Made by a program: the position numbers and the translations under genes. Shown piece after piece: positions 32,919-42,466 of a DNA stretch of 64,000 nucleotides. Positions within the stretch are counted from its first letter, which is position 1. Each line of letters opens with the position of its first letter. Source of the stretch: Micrasema longulum (lineage: Eukaryota > Arthropoda > Insecta > Trichoptera > Brachycentridae); contig JAGVSM010003945.1 of NCBI GenBank assembly GCA_022494885.1, positions 1-64,000 of the forward strand, read 5' to 3'. The notes beneath the pieces were generated by a model that was not told the origin of the DNA, did not search any database, and saw nothing but the letters and a program-made list of their open reading frames with translations.

Positions 32919-33179
32919 GGTATCATGGTGTAGTGGTCAGCGCGTTTGCCTACCACGCAAGAGGTCTTGGATTCGATTCGATCCCGACATGGTTGAATTC
33001 AAATATTTATTTAAAAAGGTGTTTTTACACCAAAATACTTCATGTACCTGGACTGGCAAAAGAGGCGTAAGACTGATTATCTTGCGTCCACGTGATAAAA
33101 GTTATCAATGAACGCTGCGATTGCTGTACTAATGCAGTGCCCTATGTACCATTAGGCGCGGAAAGGGAATGATGATGAA
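32919..33179 (+). repeat. tRNA-derived SINE, family 1, full-length
   Basis: The head carries ATCATGGTGTAGTGGTCAGC (A box) and CTTGGATTCGATTCGATCCC (B box, with a 4-5-base duplication). The body runs TTAAAAAGGTGTTTTTACAC, CTGGACTGGCAAAAGAGGCG, TAAGACTGATTATCTTGCGT and ACTAATGCAGTGCCCTATGT. The 3' end is TAGGCGCGGAAAGGGAATGA plus TGATG. Length is about 260 bp. Any open frame across it is accidental. Confidence 0.85.
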
Positions 33180-33299
33180 ATCAAAATGATATTCAAATGT
33201 AAAATTTATAGCAAAATGATTAATATTAAAGGTAATTAAACGGTAAGTGGATTTTTACAAATATTTAACAACATTTAGTATTATAACAATATTTTTAAT

Positions 33300-33660
33300 G
33301 TGTGTCCAAATGCTTGTAGACAAAAGACTGGATTTCATTTCCTAGGGAGTCATTAAAATTAACAAATTACAACAGGGATGGAGAACATTTAAGAGAAGGG
33401 AATATGAAGGTCTAGGCATTTACAGGACTTATGACCTGTCATTGGCTGTTTTAAGTGGCCACTTTGCACACTGTGTAACATTCACCATTTGCCTATGTTT
33501 AAACATCCATATTTCTTTAATTTTTCCATCTGTTGATTTTAGTGAAGTTAAAGAGCTGAAACCTTTATTGTTGAGAAGAGATTCATCTGATCGAAATATT
33601 TCACATACTAGGCAACGCCTGAAAATAATTTTCCAATTTTTCAACTACGTGAAATCAACA
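33300..33660 (+). repeat. R390 repeat, full unit
   Basis: GTCCAAATGCTTGTAGACAA, TTCCTAGGGAGTCATTAAAA, ATTACAACAGGGATGGAGAA, GAAGGTCTAGGCATTTACAG, TTAAGTGGCCACTTTGCACA and CTAGGCAACGCCTGAAAATA follow the family order. The PLE end at 33725 follows shortly after. Confidence 0.8.
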
Positions 33661-33724
33661 CTTGTGTGGCTGTGATGTCACACTAGTCTACATACACACA
33701 AGACTTTATATTTCCCTCTTATTT

Positions 33725-33860
33725 TTTTAACTGACGAAGAGACGGGTACGTCTCGAAACCGGTACACATAGAAAAGTCAGTAAGTGGTTATATACAAATA
33801 TTTAATGACATTTAGTCAAACGTTTGACCACAAAGTTTAAATATTAAATATATTATATTC
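33725..33860 (+). mobile_element. Penelope-like element 3' end, solo
   Basis: The hammerhead-like motif at 33731-33765 is followed by CATAGAAAAGTCAGTAAGTG, GTTATATACAAATATTTAAT and GACATTTAGT. The same tail occurs at 61270-61310 (inverse) and 62040-62075. No GIY-YIG coding part is attached. Confidence 0.6.
33731..33765 (+). ncRNA. Hammerhead-like ribozyme motif, copy C
   Basis: CTGACGA, one extra A, helix II GAGACG/CGTCTC closed by GGTA, then GAAACCGGTA. The helix I partner upstream is a T run that does not pair with the downstream strand, so this copy is unlikely to fold fully. Confidence 0.45.
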
Positions 33861-33934
33861 TTCATACGGTCAATTTTACTTTACAGGCGATTGAAAATAT
33901 CTCTGTTTACTTCCTATCTGTAAATATAGACCAG

Positions 33935-34345
33935 GACCCCGATACTGAACGTTTAGACAAGACAAAAAACCTGTCGAATATTTCCACCGTTTCCATATTT
34001 ATATCGCTGTACAAGACGACAAACTAGACAAGTGACCAAAAATAATGTTTAAAAACGATTTTTTTTTGTTATTAATAACTTTTAACTTGCTTACTAACTT
34101 CTAACAGTAATCGAGGGCTTGGGCCCATATTCTTTAGTTAGCAGTTAGCGGAGTTACCTTCAATTATCTATTAAGCGAAATAATGGCTGAATAAGAAATA
34201 AAATATTAATATAGATTTTTAAAAAAAACATGTTTAATTACAGGTAACTGACGAAAATACCTTAAATTTTAATACAAATATACACATCTTTGCAGAGAAA
34301 AATCTAATTTATACGGTCGATTGTAATTAGGGCCCTGATACCTGC
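33935..34345. mobile_element. MITE family M2, two diverged copies
   Basis: CCAGGACCCCGATACTGAAC at 33942 and GAGGGCTTGGGCCC near 34118 mark one copy. GTTACCTTCAATTATCTATT (about 34155) through GATTGTAATTAGGGCCCTGA (about 34320) mark a second. Both resemble the terminal and subterminal repeats of 25693-25944. Confidence 0.5.
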
Positions 34346-34349
34346 TTAC

Positions 34350-35575
34350 ATACCTACTATGTATAGTGTTTAGTGTTATGAAGATGATTTGTTAATTTTT
34401 CTGACTACAGTTTTATTTTTTCGCAAGCATTTTTTTTCTCTTGTTTTCCTCAATGCGCACTAATTGTATGATGACTCTTGTGATATTTTAAAATCAGAGT
34501 ACGTAGTACCTAAATAAATTTTATGAACTTGATGTGTACGATCCGGACAAAGGAAAATACATTTTAATTGAATATATAAAAAGGTTTATGCATTGAAATT
34601 AAAATAAAAAGTTTTGAAACAAAATCCGATAGATTATATAAAGGTAAAGGTATCGGAATTTAGCGAGCGTAATGCAAGAAGCACTAAAAACAGAATCGAA
34701 GTAATAAAAGCCAAATTGTGAAATGTTTTTATGGGAATGAAAGGTTTCTTTTAAAACCATCGTGAAATACTTACACAGTTCTTTACAAAAGCCAATAATT
34801 GCAATAATAGCGTGTCCACACTTGAAAAGATGCTAAATGAGACGGCGCGATAAAAATGTGAATAAATTTACTCGGCAAGCATTACAATAGTTTATGGTAT
34901 CATCTTACCAATAGTTCATTACGAAAGAAAGAAAACAATTTAGAATAGAGCCTAAAATATACTTCGAAATTTGTATGTTTCTTCAATGGAACTTGAGTCA
35001 TGTGTTGAGCTGTTGAGTTGGGACGAACAGAATATTAGCGTACCAAAACGTCATTTCAAAAATAAATGTTGTGATGAGCCGAGTACACAAATGAGGGTAC
35101 TATTTGCAAACCTGGCAAAATCCATCTTTCTTCATTTTGAGCAAATCACAAAAAACTGAAACAATGCTTAACTTCAACTTTTTTTGAAACTTCAATTTTT
35201 TATTATAATCAGTAAATATTTTAAACTTAAGCAGTGATTACATAAGCATGATTATGTCAAGAAACAGAAGTGAAATATTAAATTTAATTTTTTACATTCC
35301 AACTTTGCAATACTCAAGTAGAGGTGGTTTCCATGTTTGCAAAACACCCGATAATTTCAAAGTCAAGTTCTTACGAACAAAGCCGTATTTTTAACTGAAA
35401 ACGCTATAATTCTTGTAAAAAAATGTATTCTGAATATGTTTCAATTGATATCTCACTTTTAGATTTTGGATTTTGCCGGGTGAGCAAGTAGTACCCTCAA
35501 ACACATATTGCATTTAGTCAGCAGGTGGCAGAAATAACAGACCTTACATAATGTAATCTACGCTTAGATGCATAT
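34350..35575. other. AT-rich DNA, nothing recognised
   Basis: No gene or repeat family recognised. An open stretch at 34971-35159 resembles no known protein. Confidence 0.35.
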
Positions 35576-35639
35576 AACTGTTTTTTTTTTCATTTATTAG
35601 GGCTTTTACCATTCTTGGTAATACTAGCCCGAATAATTT

Positions 35640-35765
35640 ATTTTTTTGCATAAAAATGTCTGCCTTAAAACAGGTTGTTCCTAGTTTGGCCGACTAGATA
35701 TAATCCAGAGAAATTCTAAAACATGTAGTAGATAAAGAAATTGTAATTTTTGTTACTAAACAGAG
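35640..35765 (+). repeat. Small interspersed repeat (as at 17537)
   Basis: TGCATAAAAATGTCTGCCTT, AAAACAGGTTGTTCCTAGTT and ATAATCCAGAGAAATTC match the copy at 17550-17620. Confidence 0.5.
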
Positions 35766-35823
35766 ATAAAATTTTATTAATGTGTATAACCTAAAAGGGG
35801 GCATTTAGACAAAAATAAATCTG

Positions 35824-35975
35824 GTTTTGGTCCCGTGGCTAGTGTTGCGGACTCGCGGATCAGAGGTCCGAGATTCGAACCCCACTCCACCCCTACTTGA
35901 TTTCCATTTTCTAGTAGTGAGTTATTTAATTGTAGTATGGCCACCAAATTAAAATATTTGGGTTAATTATATCGC
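35824..35975 (+). repeat. tRNA-derived SINE, family 2
   Basis: The head GGTCCCGTGGCTAGTGTTGC, the GGACTCGCGGATCAG arm and GGTCCGAGATTCGAACCCC (B box) look like a tRNA cloverleaf 5' and T-arm. The body is CTTGATTTCCATTTTCTAGT, then AGTGAGTTATTTAATTG and ATGGCCACCAAATTAAAATA. It matches the minus-strand copy at 27478-27615. Confidence 0.7.
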
Positions 35976-36203
35976 TAATATTACTGTTAAAAAATATATT
36001 TTTGGATTAATCTTTCCCTTTCACAAGGACTCAAAACTGCATTGTATTAGTCCTTACACGAGTCCTTGGGGGTAATTAGAAACGTAATCTCACGCGGTTA
36101 CTATGTCAGTGTATGACGTAATACTTAGTTTAAATAAGTACGGTAGCTTAAAAGTGTAGTAGAATAAAGAAATATCACATTTTTTACAATTAGAAATTAA
36201 TAA

Positions 36204-36600
36204 GGGTCTATAAAATACTGTCGAGTAAAAGATATTTTTTTTATACTTATCAATAGAATTTTAAAAATATCAAATTTATAATTATAAATTCCCACAAAAA
36301 TGTTATTTGCATTGGCCACCCCCTTAATACGTAACGATTCTGTTAATTTTGAACGTTGATTGTGACGGTTTAAATATAAATATAACATTGTCACCAATAT
36401 TGACGTCACAATTGTCGAGACTAAACATGTTGCGTTTTTGTGGAGACATATTTTTAAATAATTTAATATTAAAAGTTTTCTTTGAATACTCCAGAACATT
36501 TACATTGATTCTGAAAATACAATTTATTTTTCTAAATCCATTTCAAATATTTTTATCGAACGTGATGTTTCTTTATTGTTTGATACTCGTATAATACCTT
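36204..36600 (+). repeat. Interspersed repeat R5, copy 1
   Basis: GGGTCTATAAAATACTGTCG, GCATTGGCCACCCCCTTAAT, GACGTCACAATTGTCGAGAC and TTGCGTTTTTGTGGAGACAT recur in the same order and strand at 53283-53770. About 400-490 bp, no coding frame shared between the copies. Confidence 0.7.
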
Positions 36601-36604
36601 TTAA

Positions 36605-37200
36605 TAATAAATTAATACACTACAACATTATAATATCATACACATAGCATAATGTATAAAAAAAAACTAACCAAAATAAATATTTATAAACATCACATGA
36701 AATTAAAGCATCACCAATCAAAATAACAAGACCAATTACGGGATTCACAGACAAAAAAATATATAAAAAACAAAACGTACAGTTTGCTAGGAGTGAAAGG
36801 AAGTAGAATGGGAAAACAAGAAAGGAAGAGAAAGGGGAAGGAAAAAGAGTGACTTAATATAAAACAATGCAAAAGTAAATAAAAATGAATTTAAATACAC
36901 ACATACAACATACATACCGCTAGTCAGATAGCAGAAGGGACTATCCGTATTTTTCTGTTTTTCAGTTTGCAGAAGTTTTAATTAATATTTCAGTAAATAG
37001 ACATTGAAAATATAAAAAAAGCATAGTTTAGAATGGTAATTTATTGTTAAAAAACATTACTAAAATATTTTAGTTTGTGGATAGTTAGTTATAGTTTATT
37101 TTAGTTGTTTGTTTAAATCTTGAAATTTAATCGTATTTCAGCTCTCCTGAATATTGTTGAAAATTACAGATGGTCCCTTCTGCCATCTGACTACCGACTT
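36605..37200. other. AT-rich DNA, possible LINE 3' UTR
   Basis: A purine-rich stretch (GGAGTGAAAGGAAGTAGAAT, GGAAGAGAAAGGGGAAGG) near 36788-36845 resembles the stretch at 63818-63860 downstream of a LINE tail. No coding part is attached. Confidence 0.35.
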
Positions 37201-37224
37201 ACATACATATATATACATACTCAT

Positions 37225-37233
37225 ACACACACA

Positions 37234-37291
<58 letters not shown>

Positions 37292-37312
37292 TATAAATAT
37301 ATATATACATGT
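37225..37312. repeat. TA dinucleotide microsatellite
   Basis: An almost pure (TA)n tract of about 80 bases, interrupted by TGTA and AAA. It belongs to a larger block with ACAT-type repeats at 37200-37225. Confidence 0.9.
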
Positions 37313-37427
37313 ATATTTATTAACGAAAAATAATATATAAAAAACATAACATACAGTTTAACAAGGAGGTGAAGTAAATGGAATAAAAATAGGAAAATAA
37401 AAAAGCAGTAGGAGAAAGCAAATATCA

Positions 37428-37669
37428 TCATAATTTCCTTTCCACACCTAATGGTGCATAGTGCACTGTATTGGTATACACATCGCAGCGTATCTTGATC
37501 ATTTTCGTTACATGAAGGTAATATGACCAGTCTTACGTTTCTGGTGCCAGTCCAGGGACTATTAAATATTCTAGTGTAAAAACACATTTTCGTGTCAACC
37601 ATGTCGCGAATTGAACCCGAGATATCTTGCATGGTAGGCAAATGCGCTGACTATTACATCACGAGGCCG
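37428..37669 (-). repeat. tRNA-derived SINE, family 1, full-length
   Basis: On the minus strand the head reads TCGTGATGTAATAGTCAGCG (A box), then CATTTGCCTACCATGCAAGA and TATCTCGGGTTCAATTCGCG (B box). The body includes GGCACCAGAAACGTAAGACT, GATCAAGATACGCTGCGATG and GCACTATGCACCATTAGG. The tail is TTATGATGAT. It is similar in length to 32919-33179. Confidence 0.85.
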
Positions 37670-37679
37670 ACTGCAAATA

Positions 37680-38420
37680 TAAGATTCTACAAAAAAAGTA
37701 CGAAAGCTAAATAATTACAAATTTTGCTCAGACCGCCCATGTTTTGTTGCGAATTCGTGGAAGTGCATAGTTCTACGCTGATTGTAAAGAAACATCGCAT
37801 TTGGTGAACCAATAGAGTGATCTGTGTACCATCAGCTTCGGATACGGGCGTGATGATAATAGTAAATTACTTTTAGATAAAAAAAAAAAAGTTGTAATAA
37901 CGGAAATCAAATGGCTTTCAGGGGCACGGTATAAATAGTTCTTCAACGCTCCATTAACATTGACAAAAACCGTGGAAAACTGCACGCTATGTTTTCTGAA
38001 AAAAATGTAATACTGGAAGGCTGCGGACTATTTTACGAAGTCACTCATTCGTAAAGTTCTGACCCTCAACTCTTTCAACTAGCTGCATGTGAAACGAATT
38101 ACCAGTCAAAGAAACTGTTATAATAAGCTTTCGATTTCGGATCAAAGGGGAACATTGAAACAAAAATATTGCCATTAATTTGGTCGAGATGCCCGACGGA
38201 TTGAAGGCTAAATTGGGATGGCCCACAGATGTTATGTGTTATTATTTTATTCTAGAAATAGTGCACACATATACATATACCTTTGTGTAATAACATAACA
38301 TTTTTATATTTATATATAATTTACAAACTGTTTAACACACATGCCTTAACGTTAAGTTTAAATTTAGATTTTTATCGCATTTAATATTTTTTTACCGCCT
38401 ATATTTACCGTAAAATATTT
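37680..38420. other. Unidentified DNA
   Basis: No gene or repeat family recognised. Two short minus-strand open stretches (37773-37985 and 38041-38226) resemble nothing known. Confidence 0.35.
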
Positions 38421-38423
38421 TTC

Positions 38424-39190
38424 AGGCTACACTCACTTAGAAGGTTGCAAAAATTCTTACCCATTAATACTAAATGCACCCTTATACAAGCATTGCTACT
38501 ACCCATTCTAGATAACGCTAATGTTTCCATGACTGATTTGAGCTGTGAGCAACTCGATATACTTAAACGATTTCAGAATACATGCATAAGGTACATTTTT
38601 GGTCTAAGGAAATATGACCACATTTCTGATTATCGTAGGCAACTGAAATGGCTCAAAATTAGACCGCGGAGAGACTATCACTCCCTCTCACTTCTGTTCA
38701 ATGTACTTCATAGTCCTAACGCTCATATATACCTGCGTGAAAAATTTCAACGCTTATCAGTTCATGGTTTACCTCTTCGTTCTCATTCTCAAGGCACTCT
38801 CTTAATACCCATCCACAATTCCTCTTTCTTCTCTAACTCATATAGTGTCCATGCAGCTCGACTGTGGAATCATCTCCCATCCACCTTCAAAGATGTTACT
38901 GCATTATCTCTGTTTAAATTACGTCTGAAGAAACATCTCCTTTCCTTTTTCCTCTTTTCCTCTTTTTTCCTTTTTCCACATTGAGTGATAGTTTTGATTT
39001 AAGGGCATTTATAAACAAATACGTTTATTTATACTTCTATATATCTTTAGCTTTTTAATCTTATTTTTTCTGTTGAATATGTTCTGTAACTTGAATTATA
39101 AAAATATTTTTTTTGTCCTAACAAGACGAAACGCGTCACAATATACCCTTTGTATATTTTATAAAAAATAAAGTAGAATTACAATCCAAT
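38424..39190 (+). pseudogene. LINE reverse transcriptase C-terminal region, well preserved
   Basis: An open frame of about 185 codons ends at 38984. It reads HSLRRLQKFLPINTKCTLIQ, LLLPILDNANV, RFQNTCIRYIFGLRKYDHIS and LKWLKIRPRRDYHSLSLLFN. It then gives FFSNSYSVHAARLWNHLP and LFKLRLKKHLLSFF. This is the full post-palm region of a Jockey-superfamily LINE (LL.PILD.A, C.R.IFGLRKYDH, R...H.LL.., A..LWN.LP). The catalytic YADD lies upstream and is absent. The 3' UTR holds an AATAAA-like signal near 39164. The frame is intact to its end, so the copy is relatively young. Confidence 0.85.
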
Positions 39191-39247
39191 AAACTTGTTT
39201 TATTTTGGAAACATTACCAAATTATATAAAAATAAAACTTTTATTTT

Positions 39248-39345
39248 ATAGGTTGGTTGGAAGAAATTGCCATTTGGCAATAGGCCGGTCAATGTACAAA
39301 TAACATCATGTACAAAAAGTTAAATAAATAAATACAATAAAAATA
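39248..39345 (+). repeat. LINE 3' end with conserved hairpin
   Basis: GGTTGGAAGAAATTGCCATT then TGGCAATAGGCCGG forms an ATTGCCATTTGGCAAT hairpin. It is followed by TGTACAAAAAGTTAAATAAA and a T/A-rich tail. The inverse of a related end is at 63597-63700. Such hairpins are typical of insect LINE 3' UTRs. Confidence 0.6.
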
Positions 39346-39349
39346 TATT

Positions 39350-40190
39350 ACGAACAATATGTTTACATAATATATGTTTTGGAAGCACTAAAGCTGTGGT
39401 TATTCATTAAACAAATAACAAAAATGATATATGTTGGTTGTGATTGGTCCAATACAAAAACTAGACGGTCGCTGACGCTAAATATTTTATGTTACTTGCA
39501 CAATTTCACAACACGCCTTATATTTAAAAAAAAAATTACATTTAAAACCAACGTGCGTCTAGCTCGACGTATTTCTTCGAATGGATAAATAAATATATAT
39601 TCTCAGTGAGGAATACACTATAGCCAAATTGTGTACATTTATATATCTAATAAATTATGTTAGAATTATTTCAGGACGCCACCGCCGCCGCCGGCCGAGT
39701 ATCCAAACTACATTATAAATTTTTAATGGAGACAGGCGGCTCTAGCGTTCTGAAATATTTCCAAAGTTTGATTGAATTACAGAAAAACTCATTAATTTTG
39801 AATGGTTTTATTGCATTCAGAATATTTTAAAACACATTTTACCTGGGATTATGAAATGATTTTTTTAATAAAATGTCTGTAACAGCCGCACCGAGCATTA
39901 CAAAAAAGGTATTTTCGGGTGGTTTTACATAAATTCCTGTTTGTGTTTCTAATGGGATTTAAAAAATTTCAATTTGAGATTTCAATTCACAATTCACATT
40001 TCTTAAACTTTTATATATTTTTTGCCTCCATTCATTTGCGAGTGATTTTGGCTCTTAAAAATAAGAATTAGACAGTTAAAGAATGTTTAAGAATGAAGAA
40101 TAACTTTAATGAAACGACCAAAAAAACCAAGAGATGTTTAGAATCAGTATTAAAGAGTGACAATAAAATATTTTTACCGTCTAAATTAAA
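39350..40190. other. AT-rich DNA, nothing recognised
   Basis: A GC-rich word GCCACCGCCGCCGCCGGCCG stands at 39677. No coding frame or repeat family recognised. Confidence 0.35.
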
Positions 40191-40194
40191 CGAA

Positions 40195-40530
40195 AGCATC
40201 ACATGAAATTGTGGGCTAAAAGTAAAGAGGGACATTCAATTGAACGTAGTTGTGAAGAAAGCAGCCAGTCCACAATTGAGGACCGTTTTCGCAAAGTGAA
40301 ATTTCTACAAAAAAAACCAAATGCGTTTTTTTATTGAAATGGGTTCTTCCACGTGAGCTTTATCAATTGGTGAAAAAACTTTAACAAAACGATACATGTG
40401 CAAAGTTGTAGCAGTTCAAATATCTTGAATTTTTACAAAACGAAATAACTATACTACATAGAGTTTTCGCAAAGCGAAATATCTACATATTTTTTTGGGG
40501 TGTTAAGTTTTTTTAAATCGAAAAAAAATC
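40195..40530 (+). repeat. Interspersed repeat R6, copy 1
   Basis: GAACGTAGTTGTGAAGAAAG then CAGCCAGTCCAC, and GACCGTTTTCGCAAAGTGAA, recur in inverse at 50200-50240 and 49813-49841. The type is unknown. Confidence 0.5.
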
Positions 40531-40591
40531 ACAAACAACACATGATTTCGGCCAAGAAAAAAGAAGTATAATAATAATAATAAAATAATAT

Positions 40592-41030
40592 TATTCCTGT
40601 ATGGATGCGAATCTTGGCACCTTACCAAAACTCAAAACACAAAACTTCTGAGTTTTGAGAGTAAGTGATTGAGAAGAATATTAGGTATAAGCTGGTTCGA
40701 TTTTATAACTAACATTGAAGTCCGAGAAGGGACGCAGCAGCCTCCTATAACGAGCGTCTTGAGGCTGCGGCGGTGGTCCTGGCTTGGACACGTGCTGCGC
40801 ATGCCTCAGGAGAACATAAACCCGACTTGCCTCTTCTTTAAACCTGCAGGATCACGCCGTCCTGGAAGGCCGTCAATGACGATCTTAAGACTTTATTCGG
40901 CGGAATTAAGGGGCGCTGGATTGACATGGGAAGAAGCGAGAGTGCTGGCTGGCGATAGGGTCTCCTGGAGGCAACTGGTGATGTCCACATGCTCCACTTA
41001 GGAGCAGATGTGGTAAAGAAGAAGGAGAAT
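40592..41030 (+). pseudogene. LINE reverse transcriptase tail with short-repeat 3' end
   Basis: The plus strand encodes ILFLYGCESW, a frame break, then LRRILGISWFDFITNIEV, RLRRWSWLGHVLRMPQENIN, SRRPGRPSMTILRLYSAELR and EARVLAGDRVSWRQLVMSTC, ending CST and a stop. The order LYGCE.W, LR.I.GI.W, WLGHV.RM, RRPGRP, DR..WR fits the C-terminus of an RTE-related LINE. The last ~110 codons are open. AAGAAGAAGGAG follows as the tail. Confidence 0.8.
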
Positions 41031-41134
41031 ATTATTTAAAATATATTTTGTTTTTACTTTATTTGTGCTATTATGTATGTAAAAAATATATCGGAGGTAA
41101 ATGCCTAAATATGTTTATTTACATAGGTACTTAG

Positions 41135-41747
41135 ATTAAAATCCTTAAAATCCTTTACTGTACATTAGTGCGAAGCAACTTAGAATATGCATCACAAATA
41201 TGGAATCCTATGTACAATGTGCAGATATCACGCATTGAAAATATTCAAAAAAAATTCGTAAAGTTCATGTGTTTCCGGTTGAAACTTGAGTTTAAATCTG
41301 ACCAGTATATTCATATATGTAAAAAACATCACCTACTGCCTCTGCAAAAACGTCGTGAAATATCGGATATAATTTATTTACTTAAAATTGCCTCTGGTTC
41401 GATTGACTGTCCTGAACTACTTTGCAAACTTTCTATCAATGTTCCTTCCAAAGTTTTAAGAAATAACCCTCTTCTTCACACACCTCTTGTTTCATCTAAT
41501 TATAGGCAAAATTCATATTTATGGCGAACTTTTAATAATTTTAATGTACTAAATAAATCATTTAACATAGATTTATTTGAAAATAATCTTAATAACGTGC
41601 GGCGTTTGCTTCCAAAATAACTCGTAGTATTTTTTTTCTTCTCTTTTAAATTTACATTTAATTACTATTCATTTTATGTTCGAGAATCTTTTTTAACTTA
41701 CTGTGATGCTACTTGTGAAAACCTGTAATTGGCTTATTTGTTATTGT
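41135..41747 (+). pseudogene. LINE tail, left part (3' UTR split by the BEL element)
   Basis: The open frame to 41620 gives IKILYCTLVRSNLEYASQIW, NIQKKFVKFMCFRLK, KHHLLPLQKRREISDIIYLL, SGSIDCPELLCKLSINVPSK and NYRQNSYLWRTFNNF. This is the C-terminal third of a Jockey/R1-like reverse transcriptase (LVRS.LEYAS..W, R.E..QKKF, L..RR...D...L, R.N...NS...R). The 3' UTR runs to 41747 and resumes after the BEL element at 49412. The protein part is intact to its stop. Confidence 0.85.
41743..41747. repeat. Target site duplication, left (ATTGT)
   Basis: ATTGT directly precedes the left LTR and is repeated directly after the right LTR at 49412-49416. Confidence 0.9.
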
Positions 41748-42452
41748 TGTAACGTACGCGTTACCACGATGAAAGTTTCGCCGGTTCGTCACCCGCGTCT
41801 GCCGCAGTCAAGCTTCCCGGCGTAAGTGGGAAGCCGCCCTCCCAGACAGAGCCAAAGACAAAGTCGGAAGGTAGGAGCACAGCTGCGCCGACCGCAAGTC
41901 AACCTCAATAGCCCTGAAAAGGACTTTCCACCCGGTCCAAGTGGTGCAGAGAGGCGAAGGCAGTCAGCAGGCAGAGCGGAGCGAAGAGCGAAGTGCAGGA
42001 GGGCGAACAGGACGGAGAACGGAATAAAACACGTGTGAACTGTTCAGAGTTAGGAACTCAACTGATTTATTGGTTAGAAATAATCGCCTTATAAAGCGGT
42101 GCGCGTCGGGCCCCGTGAGTCAGCCATCCACCACGCGCTTTTCGGGAGTGGTAAGAGTGTCTTGCCACTCACGCTACATGCCGCCGGCCGCAGGTGGCGT
42201 AAAGTACGGTACCGAAATTGCCCGTACGGGCCATTTCGTCGGCAACCGCGACGCGCCCGCAGCATATTGTTACATAATATATTTTTGTACATTTTATTCG
42301 TTTTAACCTAGCTAACCGGTAATACTGGGGCCAGGCTCGAAGTGACCATTTTATCTTTATTGAGAGCCCAGCCATCAGTTCTATACATTTACCGGGGATC
42401 CTTTCTAATTAATGTATTATTTTAATTTATTCGATTTTACGCGTCCGGAACA
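41748..42452 (-). repeat. BEL 3' LTR (705 bp)
   Basis: It begins TGTAACGTACGCGTTACCAC and ends TCCGGAACA on the plus strand, so the element-sense ends are TGTTCC...GTTACA. It is nearly identical to the other LTR over the first ~315 and last ~115 bases, but strongly different between about 42068 and 42335. AATAAA occurs on the minus strand at 42361-42356. Confidence 0.95.
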
Positions 42453-42466
42453 CGCCCCCCGTGCAG
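42453..42466 (-). other. Polypurine tract candidate
   Basis: On the minus strand, CTGCACGGGGGGCG lies between the pol stop codon and the 3' LTR. The six-G run is the only purine block available to prime plus-strand synthesis. It is short and carries a C two bases from the LTR, so it is an imperfect PPT. Confidence 0.5.

Noticed and set aside
32919..32992. tRNA gene at the SINE head
   Set aside because: A and B boxes are present, but the acceptor stem does not close and the segment continues into a SINE body; the same applies to heads at 9803, 35824, 37669 and 30003.
32809..33111. A 100-codon plus-strand open frame
   Set aside because: It covers the tRNA-derived head and body of a family-1 SINE.
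37138..37641. A 167-codon minus-strand open frame
   Set aside because: It runs through a SINE and a TA microsatellite; the protein has no coherent family.
38395..38425. Splice acceptor before the LINE frame (ATATTTTTCAG|GCTACAC)
   Set aside because: The frame is a 5'-truncated LINE, and a T-rich AG is expected by chance in such DNA.
39118..39150. Half of a hammerhead motif (GTCCTAACAAGACGAAACGCG)
   Set aside because: A GUC/GAC stem followed by GAAAC is present, but there is no CUGANGA before it, so it cannot be supported.
41826..42038. Short open frames inside both LTRs (also at 48773-48985)
   Set aside because: They are identical because the LTRs are identical there; no domain and no coding tradition for BEL LTRs.
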